Below the pieces are notes generated by a model. It did no database searches and was not told where the DNA came from. It saw nothing but the letters and a program-made list of their open reading frames with translations. From positions 1 to 47,073 of the forward strand of contig VKHL01000197.1 of NCBI GenBank assembly GCA_015146655.1: a stretch of DNA of 47,073 bases, read 5' to 3'. The DNA comes from Ochromonas danica. Lineage: Eukaryota; Sar; Chrysophyceae; Chromulinales; Chromulinaceae. The position numbers and the translations under genes are program-made. Shown here one piece after another: positions 1 through 11,830 of this stretch. The first letter of the stretch is position 1; every line of letters starts with the position of its first letter.

Positions 1-175
1 ATATTATACTATACTGTATTGTACTATACTATACTATACTATACTATACTATACTATACTATACTATACTATACTATATTATACTATACTGTATTGTACT
101 ATACTATACTATACTATACTATACTATACTATACTATACTATACTATACTATTCTATACTATACTATACCTAGCT
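1..175 (+). repeat. (TATAC)n pentanucleotide array inside a gene L intron
   Basis: Nearly pure TATAC repeat with a few variant units (for example TGTAT and TATAT), running off the left edge. The sequence just after it (about 165-310) matches, in reverse complement, the sequence next to the array at 12553-12746 in gene B. It therefore lies in a homologous ankyrin intron. A 5-bp unit of this composition has no stop codon in the TAT-ACT-ATA reading, so long YTILY-type open frames across it are artefacts. Confidence 0.9.
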
Positions 176-452
176 ATCTGAGCTTCATATTACTACTAAA
201 GCGGTATAAGTGATATAGCCATTGTTATTGTTGTCTAAGACTACAGCTAAGTATAGATGATTGTAGTTATGTTAGTTACGGTTCTACTGTATGATAGCAA
301 TGTAATGATAGAATATGGTATAGTAACTAGTTGTAGTATATGAAGTGTAATAGTGTTAGTAATAGTGTATATGTTATTATTATAGTTATGATAATAAAGA
401 TGATATATGATAGTTATTCTTATTATATTATGTGTTTGTTGTATGTGAATAG

Positions 453-2439
453 TATTATGGATATACTTCGTTACACTGGGCGTGTGAGATTGGCCATGTT
501 GAGGTTGTTAAGATTCTTCTTGCAGACAGTAGAGTTGATGTTAACAAGAAGAATAAGGTAGCTAAGGCTATGTTTGATTGTGAATTTGTGATATGGCAGT
601 GGTTATTGTCTACATGATAATGGTATATTGTTGTGTGGATGTATGTGGTTTTATGAGATTGTGCTATAATTTATCATGGCAATGTAATGATAGAATATGG
701 GTGAGTAACTAGTTATAGTGTATGAAGTGTAATAGTCTTTGTAATAGTGTATATACTATTATTATTGTTATGATAATGAAGAAGGTATATGTTAGATATT
801 GTTTTTGTATTATGTGCTGGTTGTATGTTAATAGGGTGGAAGAACTCCATTACACATTGCTTGTGGTAATGGTAATGGCAATGGTAATGTAGAGATTGTG
901 AAGATTCTTCTTGCAGACAGTAGAGTTGATGTTAACTTGAAGATGGTTAGTCATGTATATGTGATATAGCAGTTGTGATTGACTACCAAACTATGCTACA
1001 TAGTATATCTATACTATGTATATCTATACTATACTATAGTATATCTATACTGTATGATAGCAATGAAATGGTAGAATATGGTTTAGTAACTAGTTGCAGT
1101 GTATGAAATGTGATGGGTTATAGTATTGGTAATAATGTATACTATCGATAGTATATATTAATATAGTTATGATAATAAATATGATATATGTTCGTTATTC
1201 TTGTCCTATTTGTGTTTGTTGTATGTAAATAGAATGGAAGAACTCTATTACACTGGGCATGTGTGGAAGGTCATGTGGAAGTTGTTGAGATTCTTCTTGC
1301 AGACAGTAGAGTAGTTGATATTGATGAGGAAAATGATGTAAGGAAGGCTATTATAAGACAAGTGTGACTTTGATTATCAATATGTGATATGGCCGTGGTT
1401 ATTGTCTACAATAATGGTACATTGTGGTATAGATATGTGTAGTTATGTAAAAGGTATTGAAGATGATATACGATAGTTATTTTTATCATATTATGTGATT
1501 GTTGTGTGTGAATAGTGGGGATTAACACCATTACACTATGCAAGTTATAATAGTCATGTTGCGGTTGTTAAGATTCTTCTTGCAGACAGTAGAGTTGATG
1601 TTAACAAACAGAATGAGGTAAGTAAGGCTATTATAAGACAAATGTAACTTTGATTATCAATATGTGATATGGCAGTGGTTATTGTCTGCAACAATGGTAC
1701 ATTGTAGTATGGACATGCGTAGTTATGTTATATTCTGTTATACTGTATGATATCAATGTAATGAGATAATATGGTATAGTAACTAGTTATGGTATATGAA
1801 GTGTAATAGTGTTAGTAATAGAGTATATATTATTATTATTGTTATGATAATGAATATGATATATGATAGTTATTCTTATTATATTATGTGTTTACTGTAT
1901 GTGAATAGTATGGAGATACTCCATTACACTCTGCATGTAAGAAAGGTCATGTAGACGTTGTTATGATTCTTCTTGCAGATAGTAGAGTTGATGTTAACAA
2001 GCAGAATTGGGTAAGTAAGGCTTGTACAGTGTTTTGTTATTGTCATGTATATGTTAATAAGTAGAATTAGCAAGAAGAGGTTATAGTTGTCTTATATATA
2101 ACTATTTCAATTACATTGTATGGTAGTATTTGTATATGTTGTTTATAACTATACTATACCATACCTAGCTATCTGTGTTATGTTTCTGTGTTATACAATT
2201 ACAATATTTTGTATGAGAACAACAATCAAATTAGACAAGATGTTGTAGTCATGCTCTCTGTTGTCTTGTTATTGTTAATTGTTGTTATTCTCATTGTGTT
2301 TGTTATTGTGTTGAGTTAGGATGGGAATACTGCTTTGCATGTGGCGAAAACAAAAGAGATTAAAACACTTCTGAGGGAACATGGAGCAACAGGGAGGAAG
2401 CTTTTAGGATTACTGAAATTGTTCGGCAAATCAAGATAG
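453..2439 (+). CDS. Gene L: ankyrin-repeat gene, 3' part (5' end outside window)
   Basis: Six phase-0 exons, each one ankyrin repeat, read from AG/GT boundaries: 453-557, 835-945, 1233-1337, 1516-1617, 1909-2010 and a terminal exon 2320-2439 ending in TAG. Internal exons encode 34-37 residues of the form xGxTPLHxACxxGHVEVVKILLADSRVDVNK. The terminal exon encodes DGNTALHVAKTKEIKTLLRE and a short basic tail. Exon 2 carries an NGNGNGN expansion in the repeat loop. The 5' end, which probably holds the SAM-like and four-helix parts seen in genes B and C, lies outside. The gene is tail-to-tail with gene A, and its last intron and 3' flank are an inverted homologue of the end of gene B. Ankyrin stacks bind proteins; the ligand is unknown. 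Exon borders are by eye, without transcript support. Confidence 0.8.
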
Positions 2440-2650
2440 AAGAACCATTAGTTATCAAAGATGATTCCTATTGATGAGTAAGATGTGATATATCTTATTG
2501 ATGAGAATATGGTCATCAGTATAGCAAATGGTCTACTGCTTGTCTTGTTAAAGGTATTAATACCAAGGTAATAATAGAAGCTGTAACTAATTGTGAAGTT
2601 AGTTTGTTACACTATATAGACCTATTGTGCTAGTTTCTCTCACACAACTG
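2020..2650 (+). repeat. Left arm of an inverted duplication (last intron, last exon and 3' flank of gene L)
   Basis: This stretch matches the reverse complement of 10640-11830 at the end of gene B: intron, terminal ankyrin exon and about 200 bp past the stop. The shared intron text includes the segment before the CCTAGCTATCTG motif and the run up to the acceptor GTTGAGTTAG. The main difference is the (TATAC)n array: about two units here (near 2148-2160) against roughly 560 bp in gene B. Confidence 0.8.
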
Positions 2651-3779
2651 TATGCACTAATTTGAACTTGATCTCATAGTATTTTCATCAACAACACGAA
2701 GAATGCCAGTATCCACCACAGCAGAGAGATCTCACTTGCACCAAACACGAAATACGAAAATACGAAATCCGAGAAAGTTTGCAGTGTTAGAGTGGTTAGT
2801 GATGTGAGAGAGTTGACATGAAGCACATGACCTTGTTGATCATATTTTGAGTTACATTTCTCTTTCATTTCTCATTCAAGATTAGCGTAACGTAACAGAG
2901 ATAAATCAGTTACAGATAGTTGAGACAACAATTTGCTGCTATCCAATGATGTAAAGCTTAGAAAAGCTATTACAATGTTTCATATTAAGTTATTAGTGTC
3001 TCTAGAAACTAGCAGTGTTATTTGGTGAGAACAGAGAACAGAAGAGACGAAAGAACTTCTGAGGTAGAGTGTGATAGACCAGGTGATAGACTCTTACAGC
3101 AGCAGTAGCACTCCCTCGACTAGAAGCAGAGGAGATAGTGAGATCATCCTCATCGTCCTCCTCCTCCTCCTCCTTCTTCTTCGTCACTGTGTGCACTGTG
3201 ACAGTGTTGTTATTGGTGGTAGTGGTAGTAGTGGTAGCACGGTGTGGTGGCGGGTAGTCCAGCAGAGACTCGGGACTGACTAGATCACTTACAGATCACT
3301 TACTAAGACTGAGGGAGGTGACATTTGGTAGAGTTGGGATGAGCAAAGAAGCTATTATGGATTTGTTGGATAATGAAGAAGTGAGATGGCCATCGAGTTT
3401 GAGACGTGGTGTTATTGAGAGCAAGGATGGGTAAATGTTCTTGTACGAAGCAGCGTCTTGGTGGTTGATGGATGAAGGTGATGACAGCACTATGGAGGTG
3501 GGTGGAAGGAACTCTGACAGTCTAACTGATTGAGTCTTACTGATTATCTTCTGCAGAGAAGGGATAGTCTACAGCATAGCATAGTCTATCTACTGTACTG
3601 TCTGTCTATTTACTTCATGTCTTAGGCCTAACTGAGAAACCGTTATCGCATAGTTAACCCCACAACACAACTTATTGCCAATTGTTGCCAATAGATAGTT
3701 GCAGCTGGAGCAAGTAGTTCCGGATGTGCTTAATTGAAGGACAGGAAAGGGAGATCCTAATGAGCTGCACGATGGCTGG
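2651..3779. other. Mostly unassigned interval between genes L and A
   Basis: No gene can be assigned with confidence. On the minus strand one segment has exon character (listed separately at 3304-3489). A second minus-strand open stretch near 3002-3250 is rich in Thr, Asn, Lys and Glu and could be a downstream exon, but its borders are unclear. The rest is low in coding signal. Confidence 0.5.
3304..3489 (-). CDS. Candidate internal exon, LRR-like flank (gene unknown)
   Basis: On the minus strand a pyrimidine-rich acceptor (CCACCTCCATAG) is followed by 186 open bases and a GTAAGT donor. The encoded 62 residues end in LIPTLPNVTSLSLS, which looks like the start of a leucine-rich repeat series. 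The preceding DAASYKNIYPSLLSITP has the feel of the linker between an F-box-like helix and LRRs. No convincing partner exons were found on either side, so it may be a gene fragment or a chance open frame. It lies just downstream of gene A and could be an alternative 3' exon of it. Confidence 0.3.
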
Positions 3780-6328
3780 TTAGACTGGAGACTCTTTTTC
3801 CTCTTCTTCATCAGTGTCTTGTGCACTCTTGGCCTCCTCAACTCTCCTCCTTCACGGCAAGTGCTCTCCCATAAGTACCTTGGCAGCGAGTAGATCTCTA
3901 TCGCAGCTCATTGACGGCTGCTGTGAGGATGAGGTTGCACTGACCACACAAGTCATTAGGTTTGAAAAGCAATGATATCTACAACATAAAACTTACTGGA
4001 GGAGTTTAATTGCTAACTCTGGACTAGTGATAAGTAGCGCAAGATGGACGAGCACGTGGAAGAGATGCCGGCCATATTCTTGCTTGACATGTTGTGACAA
4101 AGGATTGATTGATGCCATAAGCACCTCTACCATTTCATCCCAAAACACAAATGTTATAGTAACCAATAGAACAAGATATAATAATACCAGCGCTGCTTGT
4201 CTTAAGCATTGCTCCAAATAGCGCTGGATCCTTTGTAAAACCCCATTGTGTCTTCTTTTGACAATAGTTATCGCCAGCATCAGGTCAACTGGTATTCCCT
4301 CCTTCTTGATTCTTTGCAAGTCATCCAGCACATTGTTTAAAATGGGTTCTCTGGACTTATTGTCCCCAATCTCACGTAAATGCTCCACCTTCGTCACACC
4401 ATTCAGATATCGACCATTCACTTCCTCTGGACTCTCAAAGCTCTTCTTGCACAGCTCCTTCAGATTCGCACTACATCCCAATACGATCAACAACTCTATG
4501 GCCTCATCATGAGATAACGATAACAATTCCCTCTTGACTGAACCAACCTCTTTGCTGGAAGAGGGAGAAGATACTGCTTCCTCCAGCTGCTTAGAACGAC
4601 GAGGTTAGAGTTGTTGTTTAGCAATAAAAACAGAGATGCTATAATTACCTTCATTGGTGAGGAGAGAGAGGTCACTTCAAGAACTGCTAGACGCGACTTG
4701 TCTTCTGCACTTCTCACAATACTCTCTATATAGATCTTATCACCAGGTGATAACTTGTGACGAGGATCACCTCCCGTCTTTGTCAGCATATCCTGTGCTA
4801 AATCACTGACTGTGCTTGCTGAAGGGCGATTGCTGGGCTCTGATTGCAGACATTGTGTCAACAGCTTCTCAAAGCCAGAAGCAACCTCTGCAGAAGAAGA
4901 GAGTGTAATCGAATCTTGATCTTCTCTGACAGATCCCATTACCTCCCCCATCCAAGAAGACAAGCTCCTCCTACTACGATCTGGTACACGACGCAAGATC
5001 ATTTGCATAGCTGTCATGGCCCAAGCAAACACATCTGATGCATAGCTTGAGCCTTTTCCTTCTATTACCTCTGGGGCCATAAAGGACGATGTTCCTCCAA
5101 TCATCGTGCTTTCCTTCTTCTCACACGAATGCTGCTTGGCCAGACCGAAGTCACACAACTTCACATGCAAATTATGAAACACCAACAGGTTATCTGCCTT
5201 CACATCTCTGTGCTTCACTTCGTGCTCATGTATGAAGCACAAAGCACCTATCGCATCATTCAGCCACCCTAATACCAGCCGAAAGGACAAGATTGGATAG
5301 CTCTCATGATCTTCGAGCAGGGACGATAAACACCCATAAGGAGCCAACTCCAACACCATACTAATATTCTGATGCCCGTCCTTGAAGTAACCATAGCAAG
5401 ACACTATGGCGGGATGAGGCCCAAGATACCCACCCATCAGCAACACTTCATTCTCCACAGCCGCTATGTCCCTCTGAGTCATTGCAGTGGTTGATCCGCG
5501 AAGTGAGAAGAAGGACTTAACGGCCACTTGCTTGTTTTGGTACAGCGCTACATAGACTTCGCCAAACCCTCCCGCACCCAACTTGACGCCACCTTCAATA
5601 ACACGTACCTTACCAGACGGAATCAGTAACTTCTTCAACAGCTTTCCGCGATACTGTTCCTCCGCTTTCGTCAACGCCTGATCTTCCAACAGCTTCTTCA
5701 TCATCACATTCACTTCATTCACCTTTTCCAATATCACGTCTCCTGTCTGCCTGGCCGCCATCACTTCTTCCTTCACTCGAACAATCTCTTCATAATGCTT
5801 GTCCATCTTCGTAGCCAATGCCTCATTGCTGGCCTTGAGACTCTCTTCCAACCCACCGAGATCCCTCAGAGACAAAGAGTCCTGACTCTGCACCTTCTGC
5901 TGCAGGGACTTAATCTCCTTTTGAATGGAACCATGATCTTCTCCCACCTCTTCTCTCAACGCCTCTAACAACTCCTTCAACTTACCAGGATCTCTCTTCA
6001 ATGCCCACAATTCCTCCATCAGATCCTCACTATGTGCATTCAACTCATTGCGCAAGGCAGCCATCTCTTCTCGTCGCTTATCCTCCGCCGAAATCGTCAA
6101 ACAGATATTCAATGCCGAAGCACACTGGTCAATACGGTGATGGAAGTCTCTCAAGCTCTCTGCCACACTCCGACGAAACAAGACCTTCATTGCCACTCTC
6201 TTGGTTTGACCCCAGACAGACCCTCCCTGTTTCGTGAACTTCCTCACAAACTCACCGATCTCAGTCAACAAGGTCAGCAAGGCACTGCAATCATGCACAG
6301 CGAAGTCACAGAAGTGCACGGCCCGCAA
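3780..6328 (-). CDS. Gene A: MLKL-like bundle (partial), coiled coil, TKL kinase, SAM-like domain
   Basis: Likely exons: about 6328-4649, 4589-3997, 3939-3879 and 3836-3780 (the last two tentative). Counting residues from the codon at 6328: about 15-85 match helices 3-4 of the bundle in genes B and C; 85-235 are coiled coil; 245-550 are a protein kinase. The kinase has a glycine loop LGAGGFGEV (250-258), Lys271, HRDVKADN (373-380), DFG (393-395) and APE (418-420), so catalysis looks intact; the fold is TKL-like. Exon 2 encodes a SAM-like domain (SHDEAIELL through NGVTKVEHLREIGDNKS), then a hydrophobic segment LVLLYLVLLVTITFVFW that could cross a membrane. Unlike its paralogs it has no ankyrin exons. 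The start is uncertain: the first in-frame ATG is inside helix 4, a TGCAG acceptor sits near 6286, and the expected first helices were not found upstream. By analogy with MLKL proteins it may be a signalling or membrane-acting kinase; this is inference. Confidence 0.8.
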
Positions 6329-6349
6329 AGATGGCCCACGTCATCGCAG

Positions 6350-7331
6350 GTCCCCTTTAATGGCTTCAACACGGGATGTGGAGAACTTCTTGAAAATTTC
6401 TTGATCGTTCGCTTCAACACCCACAGACGTCAAAAAACACAAACGACCAGAAACTCAAACGCTGACAGAAACATAACGGCTTTTTACATTCTTTTTCAGA
6501 GTTTTCAAAGAGCAATTTCTTTGTTTTCCTGCGTTCTCATACAAAAAGACCATTATCATTGAATTCCTTTCGATGAGACGAATCGAATGATTTTCCTCTC
6601 TTTCTCTCTCGCCAACCCCCCACAAACAGGATTTATCTGACCGAAAACTTGCGTTTTTCAATGAAAGAAAGTATGAGTTTTGCGAGTTTTTCTCAACATT
6701 AAGAGTGGGTGGTCCTTTAACTTAATATGGTAGTCGGCACCACAAAGTGTAAAATGACTTTGAACTCAATTATCTCTTACGTGTAAAGCATTACAAAGCT
6801 TATTAATATAGCCTATTAATGTTATGAATAACAACTACAATATAGACTAATTAGTCTTGTTGAATCCAAGGCTGTTGCCATGGTTTACCAAGTGATTTAC
6901 TGTTTCGTTTCTACAGCCTCCACCCTTGACCGAAAGGTTCCATGTTGCTGATTGAAAGCTTCTTGCTCCTTGGTCAGATTGGTGGTCTCGTGGAGGTTTA
7001 GAATGTAATAATTTCAATAATATATCATGAGCATGGCATAATGTCAACTATTACATATCCCTGACTTTTCTTTCAGGATTATCAAACACCCACAGATGTA
7101 CTTCAATATTGTTGATGTAATTAATTGATTCTTGAAGAGATTTGAGCCCCGACACGATGACCTCACTGGGAGGCAACATTTTCTTGATTCATGCCAACTT
7201 TGTCGTTGAATATGTCTCCAAGATGAAACAGTTGAATTGTGAGCTGCATATTCAAAACAAATAGGATAGAGTTGAATCCATTCATGTGGTCAAATTAGTT
7301 CAAAGTCAAATATTTGCAAATAATTCAACAC
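6350..7331. other. Interval between gene A 5' end and FG-GAP gene 3' end
   Basis: AT-rich with no convincing exon. It was searched on the minus strand for the missing first two helices of gene A's bundle and nothing similar was seen. A minus-strand open stretch at about 6345-6440 (reading ...NDQEIFKKFSTSRVEAIK...) could be a 5' exon but has no clear donor. The gene A promoter probably lies here. Confidence 0.5.
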
Positions 7332-10023
7332 TCAAACGAAAGTGTTTATGGGAAACGAAAGATCCAAGACAGTTCCCTTAACGTCGTTCACATTGGCACT
7401 TCGTACACGAGATAATATTCCTACACCACCCACATTATCCATATCCGCAACACCTGAAGAATTGCCATTGACTTCGCGATCTTCTTCATGCTTTTCAGTC
7501 AACAGAACAATCTGTTCTGTCACTGAGTAATTCTCACAAATGATATCATCATCATCATCATCATCGACAAAACAGACCATGGTGATAGACTACTACTACC
7601 GAGTTGATCCATAAGATTCATGCTGAAAAGAGGAAGAATAGGTAATAGCAGTGGTCTTTTGGACGCTTGCAAACCAACAAGAGAAGAAGAACTGTTGTAC
7701 ACATCGACTATTGCCTCAACATCTTCAATCGTTCTGCCAAACAAGCTTGTATAAAGAACATTTAAAGCATACAAAAAGAAGCGTCGATATTCGACTTTAG
7801 TGTCTGTTTCCTCACAGCTATGTTAATGTCCTCAGCACGTCGATCAATATCTTCGTCAACAAACTCATCGTCATCTTCTTCATGTTCTTCGATTGTATGA
7901 AGGATATTAGAGGTCATAGTGTGATGATGATTGAGAGACTCCGTTCTAGTACCCACACGACTTAATCGAGATGATGGCAAGGCAGGTAACTGATGACCAC
8001 TGGTATTGATAGCATTATTCTGATTGTAGGTCAATGTGGTTGAAGTGTCTTCTTCACTTTTATATAACGTGACTTCTAATGTAGATAAAATCTCAGCAGT
8101 AACCATGGCTTCTTCTTCTTCTTCTTCTTCACCTCCAATCAAAATAAATGGTATAGAAACAGAGACAAAAGTAAGTCAGATAGTAGTAGTAGACTGAGAT
8201 AGCATATAAACGACGACTTTCAGGCAGAAAGACAACCAGTCAGTCGAATCACCACTGCGATAGCAAATACTATCAGATACAATGTAATGACATTTCTCTC
8301 ATGGTCAACCACCATCTGCAATAGCTGAGAAAAGAATGTTATGCTCGATAATTTAGATCTGGTTTATGATTTGCATACACTGTGCTAACGAAGTGTTCAA
8401 TGAGAGTCTCAGCTAACATAAAGCATTGAATATCATCTGACCAGCAGACGGAAAATCTCAGTAACACTTTCGGGACCAAGAGAACGATAACGATGACGCT
8501 CATTGGAAAAAGAAGAGGAGGAAGCACTCTTAGGTGGTACTGATGCTGCTGGTGGTAAAGGCGGGAGAGCTGATGAATCAGTTGGCGAAGGCGAGAGCGA
8601 ATAATCTGTGGAAAACAACTCTTTCGCGAAAATATAGACAGACAGAGAAACAGACAAACAGATAGTAGCGCCTGATTGAAATCCTCCCGAGACATCATCT
8701 CCAGGTGCTCCAGCAGCTAAAACTAAATAAGTTGTGTTGATGGAAGAGGTGAGGCTATCATTCGACCTGGTTGGTATCACAATCGAAGACACTGTCATGG
8801 ACTGACCAAAGTTCATCATGCTGGTTGTAGGATAGAGCACTTCCACTAACTGCCATTGACCAAAAGCACTGCTATGAAATAAACCAACAACAAGCTTATT
8901 GGCACCTGTGAGAGTTGGGTAGATGGTCTGAGCCAGTGCAGTGGTGGTATAGATACAGATCATGGTGGTCAAGGACTCTTCATCATTGGCTAGAATAAAG
9001 CCATGATTCTCATTCCAGGCCATCGTTGAGCCAAATCGACTTTCAGCCAATAGTGAGAAAGGAGTAATGCTATCCACCAACTGCCATACCTCCTCCTCCG
9101 TCGATAAGGCATGAGAGAAGCCTGTGGTGCTGTCACTATTATTCTGACTGCCAACTGGTGATGCCAAGAGTTGCTTCTGGAACAGGTAGACCTTGCCCAC
9201 ATCGACTGCCATAGTGGATGGTGCAGGGTAACCATTTATGACAACAGATGATACAGCACCACCACGAAGACTTCCTCCATATTGTTGCACATAGTTGTAA
9301 TGAGGTGTCCCGGGAGCTGATATTGCAATAAGATCCTCCGAGAGAAAGCTTACTTGACTCCCGAAGAGATCATAGGAAGATGCGCTTTCTTGTGGGGCAA
9401 CGATCACTGTTTCTTCTTGCCACTCTCTAAGTCACATGATGATATGATATGATATGATATGATATGATATGATATGATATGATATGATATGATATGATAT
9501 GATATGATATGATATGATGATGTTAGTTTATGGAAGACAGAAAGGAAAGCAACAAGGCACTCACCGGCTGCTGTCAGAGGAAAATTGATAGAGGTAGACA
9601 GCTCCAGAGAAAGGAATCCCTGTGCTATCCATCGTGGCCCCCACAGCTAACAACACTTCACTGTCTGAGTCTTCATTGTCATTGCCATCGTCATCGTCAT
9701 TCTCCCAAAAGGAAAGTGCAGTGCCATAGAGAGAGCCCAACAGACTGTTACCAGATAATACAGCTCTTTCCTCGACTTTCAAACTGGTTGTTCCGTTATT
9801 GTTCACGCTTGAAAGAGGGTAGACATAGATTCGACCTGTGAGATAGCCGCCTTGGCTGTCATAAGGAGCACTTACAGCCAAAAATCGCTTTGACAGTCCA
9901 ATGGTCAGTCCATAACCATCATATCCATAGCTTCTCCCTGACGACCCCGTCCCTGTGGAATTGGTGGAAACAGTACCAACACTACCACCACCACCATCCA
10001 AGGATAAGACATTCTCATGATTC
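7332..10023 (-). CDS. FG-GAP repeat (beta-propeller) membrane protein, multi-exon
   Basis: Well-supported exons: upstream part to 9565 (donor GTGAGT), 9426 to about 8437, a short exon from 8324, one from about 8132, and 7600/7522-7332 across a GTAGTA...ACTCAG intron. The joins between about 8437 and 7780 are partly guessed. Five FG-GAP-like blades are visible: YGYDGYGLTIG...LAVSAPYDS, GSLYGTALSF...LLAVGATMDS, SYDLFGSQVSF...IAISAPGTP, ESRFGSTMAW, and MNFGQSMTV...LVLAAGAPGDD. They are followed by a Ser/Pro stalk, a hydrophobic span NVITLYLIVFAIAVVIRL and an acidic, Asp/Glu-rich tail ending at 7332. This is the plan of an integrin-alpha-like type I surface protein with a cytoplasmic tail. The start codon and signal peptide were not found; an in-frame stop lies just upstream of the first blade, so a 5' exon is missing. 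Ligand unknown. Confidence 0.7.
9439..9517. repeat. (GATAT)n microsatellite in FG-GAP gene intron
   Basis: About sixteen perfect GATAT units within the intron between 9565 and 9426. A pentanucleotide again, like the (TATAC)n arrays, but in an unrelated gene. Confidence 0.95.
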
Positions 10024-10029
10024 AAAATG

Positions 10030-10639
10030 GCAGTAGGAATAGGTTGTTGTTGTGAGGAGGAGGAGGGTAGTCATAACTCAGCAAGTCATCCTTCTCCCAT
10101 TCAAACCTCCACCACCACCTCCCTTTCCTTCTCCTACCACTACCTCTATCTTCTCTTCACCATCTTCTTCATTGTTATCATCATTCTCATCCTTGTTGTT
10201 GTTGACAGTCATTCTTATTAAGTTAACTATAACGAATTAATGAGTTATAAACCAAGAATCATCACTTTGAAAACTAACTTTCTTCTTCTTCTTAAGTTCA
10301 CATTATCTTAACTTAAGATGACTGTTAACTTAACCGTTACTGTTTGAGGCATTTGTGCACAAATCAATCAAAGAACTCCAGTAGGCGAAGAACAATTCTG
10401 AGCAACAATTCCTTCTCCATTTAAACTCCTCCTCCTCCTATCACTACCTCTTCTACCTCCTTCTCCTCCTCTGTCTACCTCATGTCTTGTATAGCATAGC
10501 AGGTAGTAGTAATATTACTATTAGTATTACGCCATACCAGGCATATGGTGTAGTCTATGGCCTGGAACCACCCCTGTAGTCCAGTAGTCCAGTAGTCCAG
10601 CCAGAAGTACTGCACTGTACTGTACATTGTAGAGGTAGT
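10030..10639. other. Interval between the FG-GAP gene and gene B 3' flank
   Basis: Contains CT/TC-rich low-complexity DNA and a short direct repeat of GTAGTCCA near 10575-10600. On the minus strand a stretch starting with ATG near 10213 (MTVNNNKDENDD...) may be the missing 5' exon of the FG-GAP gene. It lacks an evident signal peptide, so this is weak. Confidence 0.4.
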
Positions 10640-11830
10640 TTAGAGTGACTTTAGGTGCATAGTATTGACATGTCTAAAGTAGAACAAACTAACTTGACCA
10701 TTAGTTACAGCAGCTTCTATTATGAAGCTATACCTTGCTATTAATACCTTTAACAACAAGACAAGCAGTAGACCATTTGCTATACTGCTGACCATATTCT
10801 CATCAATAAGATATATCACATCTTTCTCATCAACAGGATTCATCTTTGATAACTAATGGTTCTTCTATCTTGATTTGCCGAACAATTTCAGTAATCCTAA
10901 ACGCTTCTTCCCTGTTGCTCCATGTTTCCTCAGAAGTGTTTTAATCTCTTTTGTTTTCGCCCAATCCAAAGCAGATTTTCCAAACTAACTCAACACAATA
11001 ACAAACACAATAATCAGAATAACAACAATTAACAATAACAAGACAACAGAGAACATGACTACAACATATTGTCTAATTTGATTGTTCTCATACAAAATAT
11101 TGTAATTGTACAACATAGAAACATAACACAGATAGCTAGGTATGGTATAGTATAATATAGTATAGTATAGTATAGTATAGTATAGTATAGTATAGTATAA
11201 TATAGTAGTATAGTATAGAATAGTATAGTATAGTATAATATAGTATAGTATAGTATAGTATAATATAATATAGTATAGTGTAGTGTAATATAGTATAGTA
11301 TAGTATAATATAGTATAATATAGTATAATATAGTATAGTATAGTATAGTATAGTATAATATAGTATAATATAGTATAGTATAGTATAGTATAGTACAGTG
11401 TTGTATAGTATAGTATAGTATAGTGTAGTATAGTGTAGTATAGTATAATATAGTATAGTATAGTATAGTATAGTATAGTATAGTATAGTATAGTATAATA
11501 TAGTATAATATAGTATAGTATAGTATAGTACAGTGTTGTATAGTATAGTATAGTATAGTGTAGTATAGTGTAGTATAGTATAGTATAGTATAGTATAGTG
11601 TAGTATAATATAATATAGTATAGTATAATATAGTATAGTGTAGTATAGTATAATATAGTATAGTGTAGTATAGTATAATATAGTATAGTGTAGTATAGTA
11701 TAGTATAGTTATAAACAACATATGCAAATACTACCATACAATGTAATTGAAATAGTTATATATAAGACAACAATAACCTCTTCTTGCTTATTCTGCTTAT
11801 TAACATATACATGACAATAACAAAACACTG
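10640..11830 (-). repeat. Right arm of the inverted duplication (end of gene B)
   Basis: Reverse-complement homologue of 2020-2650. It comprises the 3' flank (10640-10865), terminal ankyrin exon and last intron of gene B. The last intron is expanded by a (TATAC)n array at 11143-11709 that is nearly absent from the left arm. Confidence 0.8.

Noticed and set aside
10985-11737. Long open frames reading YYTILYYTIL across the TATAC arrays
   Set aside because: They arise because the pentanucleotide has no stop in these frames. They lie in introns and vary between homologous copies.
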